This document shows, in pieces, positions 1-5,414 of a stretch of 7,838 nucleotides of DNA. The stretch is from an uncultured Lachnospiraceae bacterium. GTDB taxonomy: Bacteria; Bacillota; Clostridia; Lachnospirales; Lachnospiraceae. Position 1 is the stretch's first letter; each line of letters starts with the position of its first letter. The notes below the pieces were generated by a model. It was given only the letters and a program-made list of their open reading frames with translations, was not told the origin of the DNA and ran no database searches. Both the position numbers and the translations under genes were made by a program. The stretch lies in the NCBI GenBank assembly GCA_910579085.1, contig CAJTRU010000115.1, positions 1 through 7,838 on the forward strand, in the 5' to 3' direction.

Positions 1-157
1 CGATAAGCCACGCAGCGGCACATAAAGCCAGATATTTAATGTTCCAAAATAAACTGGCGTTTATTCCGTCACATTAAATATCTGGCTTAAATGCCGGCGG
101 GCTTAAAGTACCCCTTTAACAGAATATTACTGGCATCTGGCACGCGAAACCTGTCAT
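1..157 (+). repeat. Palindromic dispersed repeat, copy 1 (left part cut off by window start)
   Basis: This copy matches the copies at 384-584 (opposite strand) and 7684-7838 (same strand). Its outer left arm lies outside the window. The visible part folds on itself: 25-42 pairs perfectly with 71-88 over 18 bp, and inside the loop 48-54 pairs with 59-65 around a TGGC tetraloop. Further out, the CGCAGCGGCACATAAAG arm (about 11-27) pairs imperfectly with CTTAAATGCCGGCG (86-99). The right end, AACCTGTCAT at 148-157, is shared with copy 2, where it appears reverse-complemented from 384, and the sequences diverge beyond it. That sets the boundary. Read in the reverse direction, the frame that is open through copy 2 has a TAA inside the apical stem here. 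The function is unknown. It could be a MITE-like non-autonomous element or a structured RNA; I see no transposase. Confidence 0.85.
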
Positions 158-383
158 TATAAACCCATAAACCAACAAAACATTGGACAACAGGATAACT
201 GTAAATTATAGTGGTAAGAAGCTGATTTAGACGAACGGAAAACCTGTGACATTAATATATATACAAACAATTATTATTGTTTAATAAGTAGCCAGTATAG
301 CAGTTTTTATGTGACTAGCAGAATAATTTCCACCACCCCGCCTACAGTTATTTTAATATTCTGGATTTTAGTGTAAAGCTGCG
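158..383. other. Non-coding spacer between two inverted repeat copies
   Basis: These 226 bp hold no credible gene. A small AT-rich hairpin is present (265-271 pairs with 276-282 around TATT). The stretch GAAAACCTGTGACATT near 238-254 resembles the right end of the repeat (AACCTGTCAT), so it may be a remnant of another copy, but the match is too short to be sure. I see no convincing promoter, terminator or RNA gene. Confidence 0.5.
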
Positions 384-584
384 ATGACAGGTTTTGCATG
401 CCAGATGCCAGTAATATTCCATAAAAGGGGCACTTTAACCCCGCCGGCATTTAAGGACATATGTCACAGAAGAAACGTAAGTTTCTTTTGGGGCATATGG
501 GCTTTATGTGCCGCTGCGTGGGTTAACGTAGCGAGAGCGTGCCCCTGTTATGGAATATTCTGGCTCTGGCACAGAAACCGTCCG
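384..584 (-). repeat. Palindromic dispersed repeat, copy 2 (complete, about 201 bp)
   Basis: This is the only complete copy, in the opposite orientation to copies 1 and 3. Its ends are set by where similarity stops: ATGACAGG at 384-391 against copy 1, and ACCGTCCG at 577-584 against copy 3. Nearly the whole element is one imperfect inverted repeat. AGGTTTTGCATGCCAGATGCC (from 389) pairs with the arm ending at about 579. AATATTCC (413-420) pairs with GGAATATT (552-559). GGGGCAC (427-433) pairs with GTGCCCC (539-545). TTAAC (435-439) pairs with GTTAA (522-526). At the tip 470-476 pairs perfectly with 481-487 around GTAA. The arms differ mainly by a bulge at about 527-538. A reading frame is open across this copy, but it is closed in the other two, so it is unlikely to be a gene. 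I found no clear target-site duplication. Confidence 0.85.
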
Positions 585-637
585 CCAACCCACACACAAA
601 ACACAAACACAAAATAACTGTAAATCATCCCATTTAC

Positions 638-666
638 TTGAAACACCGCAGTATATATGGTAACAT
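638..666 (+). promoter_or_regulatory. Candidate sigma-A promoter for the 734-2002 gene
   Basis: TTGAAA at 638-643 (5 of 6 to the -35 consensus) is followed by 17 bases and then TAACAT at 661-666 (4 of 6 to the -10 consensus). It lies about 70 bp before the chosen start codon and just outside repeat copy 2. The spacing is ideal, but AT-rich DNA gives such matches by chance. Confidence 0.4.
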
Positions 667-718
667 ATTTTTAAAATGCCAGGTATTTATCCGCTGTTTT
701 TATTACAGGCAGTTTCCA

Positions 719-726
719 GGGGGGAG
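719..726 (+). promoter_or_regulatory. Ribosome binding site that sets the start at 734
   Basis: A G-rich Shine-Dalgarno stretch (GGGGGGAG) ends 7-8 bases before the ATG at 734. The earlier in-frame ATG at 539 lies inside the palindromic repeat and has no such site, so 734 is the likely start. Confidence 0.75.
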
Positions 727-733
727 CAAAATT

Positions 734-2002
734 ATGAACCATGTTTACAAACCATCAGGTAAAATTTCTTTCTTATTCTTTCCAGTTTTTGTTATTATGC
801 TTTTTATAATGGCTATATGTGCGTTTGTATGTATATTCTGTATACATTTCTCACCATATTTCCTGTTTGATGCTTTTATTTTTATTTTTGCTACAATAAA
901 AATTGTAACATACAGTGCAATATTTTGTGTAAGGGCAGGAAAAGTGCGTAACACTGTTTTTTCTGCTATAAGCGGTATTATTCTTGGAGCTTTTTACTGG
1001 TATTTCCTTATAATTTTTTATCTGCCAGTAAAAAATATATTTACCATAAAATCATTTTATCTGTTAAATGGAAACCTGCAAGGGATTTTACAGATTTTCC
1101 ACTTTAAAGAATTAGCAAGTACATTCTCTATACTTAAAAATAATGGTGCTTCAATTACTGGCAGAAGAGGTGGACCCTTTTTTACAATTCCAGGTAATAT
1201 ATGTATTATTATACTTATTATATTATGTATTATTTCAGTAATATTTTTTGCATCAGAATTTTACCTGAACAGCCACAGTCCATTTTGTGAAACTTCTGGC
1301 CAATGGATGAAAAAAATCGTGTTTACAAGCAATGTTCCAGAAGATAACGAGCTGTTTATAACAAAGCTTCTTTTAGGTGACTGTAAAGTTCTTGCTTATT
1401 TAGAGCCTCTTTATGAAGTTAATACAGACCATTATAAAATTTCATTATACACTTCCTCTTTTAAAGATAAATTTTATGTATCTTTATCATATATGGAAAA
1501 CAGCGGCAAGCTTGATACAAAAACTGGCAAAACTCTATTTAATGAAAATGAACTTGTAGAATACCTTAAAATAGATAATGATACAGGACGCTCACTTCTT
1601 GCACGAAGCAGGTACAAGCCAGAAGATGCCTCAGTAATTGTTATGACAGATAAATCCAAAAGAAAAACTGCTGGATGGATAGTTTTTAACTGGGTAATCG
1701 GTATTCTGGCAATTCTTTTATGTGTATTTGCTATTTATAAAATTGGTGATGGCTTGCAGGAATTTCTGTTTAAAGGAGGCTTCTTCTATATTGCACTTAT
1801 TTTCTTTGCCAATGCTATAAGGTTCATGCATACCATGCAGAAAGAAATGGTTATTACAAGCACAGAAGACAAATATGAGTATGAAGGCACTAAGAAATAT
1901 TTAAGCAAAGAAACTAGAGCACCAGCTATACTTAAGCTGTTCTACCTGTTTATGATGGCTTCTGCCATTGGGTTATTTATACTTTGTATTATAAAAATGT
2001 AG
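734..2002 (+). CDS. Polytopic membrane protein of unknown function (422 aa)
   Basis: I do not recognise this protein. It starts at ATG 734 behind a strong ribosome binding site. The frame stays open upstream to 539, but those 65 residues are repeat and leader sequence. By eye there are about seven hydrophobic helices, near residues 11-38, 40-66, 75-97, 154-175, 315-336, 347-363 and 398-420. Two non-hydrophobic stretches stand out. One is residues 98-153, with a GRRGGPFF turn just before helix 4. The other, residues 176-314, begins with SPFCETSGQW and continues as a mixed, probably folded soluble domain. No transporter, enzyme or secretion signature is evident, and no catalytic motif can be named. 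The gene next door (2107-3402) follows after 104 bp on the same strand and is also membrane-anchored, so the two may be co-transcribed and work together. Reality as a gene is well supported by length, ribosome binding site and composition. Function is open. Confidence 0.85.
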   Translation: MNHVYKPSGKISFLFFPVFVIMLFIMAICAFVCIFCIHFSPYFLFDAFIFIFATIKIVTYSAIFCVRAGKVRNTVFSAISGIILGAFYWYFLIIFYLPVKNIFTIKSFYLLNGNLQGILQIFHFKELASTFSILKNNGASITGRRGGPFFTIPGNICIIILIILCIISVIFFASEFYLNSHSPFCETSGQWMKKIVFTSNVPEDNELFITKLLLGDCKVLAYLEPLYEVNTDHYKISLYTSSFKDKFYVSLSYMENSGKLDTKTGKTLFNENELVEYLKIDNDTGRSLLARSRYKPEDASVIVMTDKSKRKTAGWIVFNWVIGILAILLCVFAIYKIGDGLQEFLFKGGFFYIALIFFANAIRFMHTMQKEMVITSTEDKYEYEGTKKYLSKETRAPAILKLFYLFMMASAIGLFILCIIKM

Positions 2003-2033
2003 CAAGACAGCAATACTGGTAATAATTTATTAC

Positions 2034-2060
2034 CTGCTGCCTTAGTAAAACAGGCAGCAG
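2034..2060 (+). terminator. Intercistronic hairpin (terminator-like, no U-tract)
   Basis: CTGCTGCCT at 2034-2042 pairs perfectly with AGGCAGCAG at 2052-2060 around a 9-base loop. The sequence that follows (CACTTAACTT) is not U-rich, so intrinsic termination would be weak. It sits between the two unknown membrane genes and may be an attenuator, an mRNA-stability hairpin or a processing site. Confidence 0.45.
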
Positions 2061-2106
2061 CACTTAACTTATATACATATTCCATAAAGGAAAGGGAGGA
2101 TTTAAA

Positions 2107-3402
2107 ATGACAGATTATTCACAATTTGAAGCAAGCATTAAATCTGGAATACATCCAGACACAAAGCGTATAAGAAAAATGGATGAAATTACAGGAGTTG
2201 TTTTAAAACAGCGCAAAGAATCAAAAATAATATGTGTTATATGTATAATACTTGCAATAGCACTTTTCCGGTTTAAACTGGCTCTTACTATTGTTTTTGG
2301 GCTTCTGGCGTTATTCTTTTTGTGGCGTGGCACAGGCCAGATACCTGACAGCTACCTTAATGAAATCTATGAAGAAGGGCTTCTTGTCCCTGGTATTATT
2401 GTAAAAACACAGCCACTTACTATAATGGCAATAGCAAACCTTGTTGCACATGACGGATGTGAAACAATTAATGGCTGTTACAACCTTGTAGTTAAAAATT
2501 TAGATGGTGCTAAAAAAGAACTGTATGAAAAAATACCTTGTTCTTGTTTTGTTAATTATTCAAATGGTTTTTACCATTCAGCTTTTCAACCACATCCACT
2601 TCACTGGGGGACTTCCAATAAAGATGAAATTACTGCTGCACTGGTGGCACTTGAAGAAAGCAATAAGGAAAATACCCAGGACGAATGGGAAGTGTTAAAA
2701 CGGATTGCAAGCCAGTTTCCAGACCTGGAAAATGGTGAAATTGTATTACTGGATGACAATTATATGCCATTTGGAAGGAAAACCCACGACTCAGACAAAT
2801 ACACCCCTTTAAACCTGGAAACACCGCTAAAAATGGATTTCAGTGCACCACCAGCAGAACAATATAAGAAACCAGGAACACAAAATGAAAAAAATACAAA
2901 AGAAGCAGATATTCCTTATATTACAATGGACATACCTGGAAAAGATATTTATAACAAAATGATAAAGCTTGCATTTAACCATAATGTATACCAGTATATA
3001 AGCAGGCATTGTGAATATGGGCCTGTTATTGTGGCAGAACATCCAGGACTTTTTACATATATAAGTGACCAGGCACAATTTTTAGAACATGTACATAACA
3101 GCAGTATTTCCCTTGAAGAAGGAGAATACCCGCTAATTTATGAAAAATGCCTTATAACAACAAAAGGATGCTACAAAGATGGAAAGCTTATGCCTTGGGA
3201 CAGTATAAAATTTTCTGTTAAATTTAACATCCTGGATGGCATTAAATTATGCTTAAACGATGAAAAGTTTGCTGAATTTAGTATAAATTTTGAAAATTAT
3301 AAAAGTACAGAAAATATGTCAAAACTTGAAGTCCAGATGGTCTTACATAACGAAGCATTACACATACTGGAATTTTTACAGGAACTGCAAAGCCTGTACT
3401 AA
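2107..3402 (+). CDS. Membrane-anchored protein of unknown function (431 aa)
   Basis: The start at 2107 has a good ribosome binding site (GGGAGGA at 2094-2100). Residues 1-40 are charged. Two adjacent hydrophobic helices follow, about 41-57 and 58-74, forming a hairpin anchor, so most of the protein is probably cytoplasmic. Residues 80-185 (GLLVPGIIVKTQPLTIMAIANL, then NGCYNLVVKNL) form one compact domain. From memory, and unverified, this weakly resembles DUF3239-type proteins. Residues 240-270 are a polar, proline- and lysine-containing linker. Residues 275-431 form a second domain. Its stretch YEKCLITTKG-(about 6)-LMPWDSIKFSV followed by beta-rich sequence (343-395) resembles bacterial PH-like domains, which is inference only. 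No catalytic residues can be named. It lies 104 bp after the seven-helix protein and is followed by a terminator, so it is probably the last gene of a two-gene unit. Confidence 0.85.
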   Translation: MTDYSQFEASIKSGIHPDTKRIRKMDEITGVVLKQRKESKIICVICIILAIALFRFKLALTIVFGLLALFFLWRGTGQIPDSYLNEIYEEGLLVPGIIVKTQPLTIMAIANLVAHDGCETINGCYNLVVKNLDGAKKELYEKIPCSCFVNYSNGFYHSAFQPHPLHWGTSNKDEITAALVALEESNKENTQDEWEVLKRIASQFPDLENGEIVLLDDNYMPFGRKTHDSDKYTPLNLETPLKMDFSAPPAEQYKKPGTQNEKNTKEADIPYITMDIPGKDIYNKMIKLAFNHNVYQYISRHCEYGPVIVAEHPGLFTYISDQAQFLEHVHNSSISLEEGEYPLIYEKCLITTKGCYKDGKLMPWDSIKFSVKFNILDGIKLCLNDEKFAEFSINFENYKSTENMSKLEVQMVLHNEALHILEFLQELQSLY

Positions 3403-3429
3403 AACTAAAAAAATTATTAAGCAGACAAC

Positions 3430-3459
3430 AATAAGGGGCTGTAAGAAAAGCCCCTTATT
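3430..3459. terminator. Intrinsic terminator between convergent genes
   Basis: An 11-bp stem (3430-3440 with 3449-3459, core AAGGGGCT/AGCCCCTT) closes an 8-base loop. On the plus strand it is followed by TTATTATAAA. On the minus strand the stem is 57 bp past the cysS stop and runs into weak T-containing sequence. It probably ends the plus-strand pair and may also serve cysS. Confidence 0.75.
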
Positions 3460-3515
3460 ATTATAAAAATCCAGCCTGGTACTTTATTCCACGTTTATAA
3501 AACAAATTATATCTA

Positions 3516-4931
3516 CTATCTCTGTGCCATTGTCCAGACTGTACCTTCTCTTGTATCTTTTATTTCTATGCCTTTTTCTGCAAGTTCTGCCCTTATTGCA
3601 TCAGCTTTTGCAAAATCCTTGTTTTTACGTGCCTGGTTTCTCTCTTCTATAAGTTTTTCTGCAAATTCTGCAAGGCTTTCATCAATTTCTACGCTGGTAT
3701 TAGCAGCATCAAGAAGCCCAAGTGAAAGCACTTTGTCGAAATCTTCTATAAGATATCTTTTACTTGCATTATCCAGGCTTGATTTAAGCACATCATAAAG
3801 CACTGTAAGTGCCTGTGATGTATTAAGGTCATTTCCCATTGCCTCTTTAAACTTTTTCCTGTATTCTTCAATATCCTGCTGCATCAATGTTCCATCTTCA
3901 CCAAGTGCAGCAATTTTATTAACTAGTTTTTCATATGACGTTTTTGTATTATCAAGCACATCAAAACTAAAGAGCAATGGCTTGCGGTAGTGCGACTGTA
4001 AGCAGAACATCCTGTAAACAAGCGGATTATACCCCTTTTCTTCAAGCAATGGTACTGTAAGGAATTCCCCTTTTGACTTGCTCATTTTGCCAGTCTGGTC
4101 ATTAAGATGCTGCACATGGAACCAGTAATTACACCACTTATGGCCCAGATAGGCTTCACTCTGTGCTATTTCATTAGTGTGGTGTGGGAAAATATTGTCA
4201 ACCCCGCCACAGTGGATATCCAGGTATCCACCAAGATGTTTAATACTTATGCTTGAACATTCTATATGCCAGCCAGGATATCCCATGCCCCAGGGGCTTT
4301 CCCATTTCAGTTCCTGTTCATCAAACTTGGATTTTGTGAACCAGAGTACAAAATCTGTTTTATTTTTTTTATTAATATCTTCCTCAACATCATCACGTAC
4401 AGCAACTTGCAGTTCTTCTTCGTTCTGGTTAGAAAGTACATAGTATTCTTCCAGTTTTGAAGTATCAAAGTATACATTGCCCCCTGCTTCGTATGCATAT
4501 CCGTTTTTTAAAAGTTCTTCAATCATATGTATAAATTCTGGTATGCAGTTTGTTGCAGGCTCTGTTACATCAGGTGTTTTAATGTTCAGTTTGGCGCAGT
4601 CATCAAAAAAAGCCTTCTTATAAAATTCTGCTATCTCCATTACTGTCTTATGCTCACGTTTTGCACCTTTAAGCATCTTATCTTCCCCACTGTCAGCATC
4701 ACTTGTAAGATGCCCGACATCAGTTATATTCATTACACGCTTAACGTCATATCCTGTATACCTTAGATATTTCTCAAGCACATCCTCCATAATATAACTA
4801 CGCAGGTTTCCTATATGGGCAAAGTGATAAACAGTAGGGCCACATGTATACATGCGGACTTTGCCCTCTTCGTTTGGTTTAAATTCCTCTGTTCTTTTAG
4901 TTAAAGTATTATATAGATTAAATACAGACAT
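3516..4931 (-). CDS. cysS: Cysteine--tRNA ligase (CysRS, 471 aa)
   Basis: This is the class I aminoacyl-tRNA synthetase that activates cysteine with ATP and loads it on tRNA-Cys in the cytoplasm. The catalytic Rossmann fold shows CGPTVYHFAHIGNLRS (residues 30-45) with the HIGN form of the HIGH motif at 39-42. The KMSKS loop is at 282-286 (GKMSKSKGEF). The family's four zinc ligands correspond to C30, C225 (WHIECS), H250 and E254 (FPHHTNE). The DFVLWF...SPWGMGYPGWHIECSS block is typical of the family. The C-terminal part (about 330-471) is the helical tRNA-binding region, ending in RNQARKNKDFAKADAIRAEL. Length matches the usual 460-475 residues. The start at 4931 is chosen because the family begins with a short M-x-V-F-N-L-Y-N-T and AGGAAA sits just upstream. 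The longer frame to 4985 adds 18 residues without a ribosome site. I see no T-box leader or clear promoter in the 105 bp upstream. The window shows no mini-RNase III gene (mrnC) or rlmB gene next to it, which often neighbour cysS in Firmicutes. Confidence 0.97.
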   Translation of the reverse strand: MSVFNLYNTLTKRTEEFKPNEEGKVRMYTCGPTVYHFAHIGNLRSYIMEDVLEKYLRYTGYDVKRVMNITDVGHLTSDADSGEDKMLKGAKREHKTVMEIAEFYKKAFFDDCAKLNIKTPDVTEPATNCIPEFIHMIEELLKNGYAYEAGGNVYFDTSKLEEYYVLSNQNEEELQVAVRDDVEEDINKKNKTDFVLWFTKSKFDEQELKWESPWGMGYPGWHIECSSISIKHLGGYLDIHCGGVDNIFPHHTNEIAQSEAYLGHKWCNYWFHVQHLNDQTGKMSKSKGEFLTVPLLEEKGYNPLVYRMFCLQSHYRKPLLFSFDVLDNTKTSYEKLVNKIAALGEDGTLMQQDIEEYRKKFKEAMGNDLNTSQALTVLYDVLKSSLDNASKRYLIEDFDKVLSLGLLDAANTSVEIDESLAEFAEKLIEERNQARKNKDFAKADAIRAELAEKGIEIKDTREGTVWTMAQR

Positions 4932-4934
4932 AAA

Positions 4935-4940
4935 TTTCCT
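4935..4940 (-). promoter_or_regulatory. Ribosome binding site supporting the cysS start at 4931
   Basis: On the minus strand AGGAAA lies 3 bases before the ATG at 4931 (AGGA is 5 bases away). The same bases are codons 2 and 3 of an alternative ATG at 4943, which has no purine-rich site of its own. Spacing is rather short. Confidence 0.5.
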
Positions 4941-5036
4941 CATTTCTACACTGCTTATAATATCCCTGCGCTGCCAGGATTGCATATATTAAGATGCTTT
5001 TGTACCAGACAGCACACAGGCATAAATATATTTCCA

Positions 5037-5249
5037 TCAATCTGTTTTCTTGTTTTCCTTTTTATTCCTTGCAGCAAGTATTCCGCCAATCCTGCCACTT
5101 TCCCTTGATGTAAGGGATTTCCAGCCAGTGCTTGCAACCTTGTCAAAAAGCCCTATTTCTGCTGCAATCTCCCACTTCGCCTGCTCCTCTTTTTCAAGTT
5201 TCTTAATATCTTCTATAGTCTTAACTTCTATTTTCTTCTTTTTTATCAT
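5037..5249 (-). CDS. Small acid-soluble spore protein, alpha/beta type (70 aa)
   Basis: Proteins of this family are made in the forespore, coat and protect spore DNA, and are degraded by the GPR protease at germination. The conserved core is present: KWEIAAEIGLFDKV (25-38), then TGWKSLTSRESGRIGGILAARNKK (41-64), containing the family's TSRESG-x-x-GG block. W-E-I-A at 26-29 contains an E-I-A that fits the GPR cleavage context, with cutting expected after E27. The first 25 residues are lysine- and glutamate-rich, and the tail is very polar. No signal peptide or membrane segment is present. AAGAGG lies just upstream of the ATG. Forespore sigma-G control is expected from the family. A GAATA (-35-like) is present on this strand at 5313-5317, but no good matching -10 follows at the right distance. 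It lies 105 bp before cysS and 165 bp after the chemoreceptor, so it is probably transcribed alone. It implies the host can sporulate or descends from a sporulating lineage. Confidence 0.88.
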   Translation of the reverse strand: MIKKKKIEVKTIEDIKKLEKEEQAKWEIAAEIGLFDKVASTGWKSLTSRESGRIGGILAARNKKENKKTD

Positions 5250-5359
5250 AAAAACCTCTTTTCTATACTGCTATATTATTATATATACATTATTGCCAGT
5301 TAAAGGCGTTACTATTCAGCGCCCTTGTTAAAAGGCTGCTGTCATAACAGGTATTATGT

Positions 5360-5386
5360 AAAAAGAAATAATATAGAAAATATTAT
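5360..5386 (-). terminator. Weak candidate terminator after the chemoreceptor
   Basis: On the minus strand an AT-only 7-bp stem (5380-5386 with 5368-5374, 5-base loop) is followed by TTCTTTTTAC. It sits 29 bp past the chemoreceptor stop. Stem stability is low because it has no G-C pairs, so this is tentative. Confidence 0.3.
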
Positions 5387-5414
5387 GGTAAACTTAAACT
5401 ATGCCACTGGTATT

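Noticed and set aside
1..584. Insertion sequence with transposase
   Set aside because: There is no transposase frame between or near the repeat copies. At most this is a non-autonomous element.
384..617. 77-codon open frame on the plus strand
   Set aside because: It lies almost wholly within a palindromic repeat, has no ribosome site, and is interrupted by a stop in the other two copies.
1..620. CRISPR array or tRNA/rRNA genes in the left non-coding region
   Set aside because: The repeats are two long palindromic copies rather than short direct repeats with regular spacers, and no cloverleaf or rRNA signature is visible.
4932..5036. Possible T-box or other riboswitch leader for cysS
   Set aside because: The gap is only 105 bp and lacks the T-box AGGGTGGNACCGCG-type sequence. 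Only a weak imperfect hairpin (GCTGTCTGG with CCTGGCAGC) is seen.
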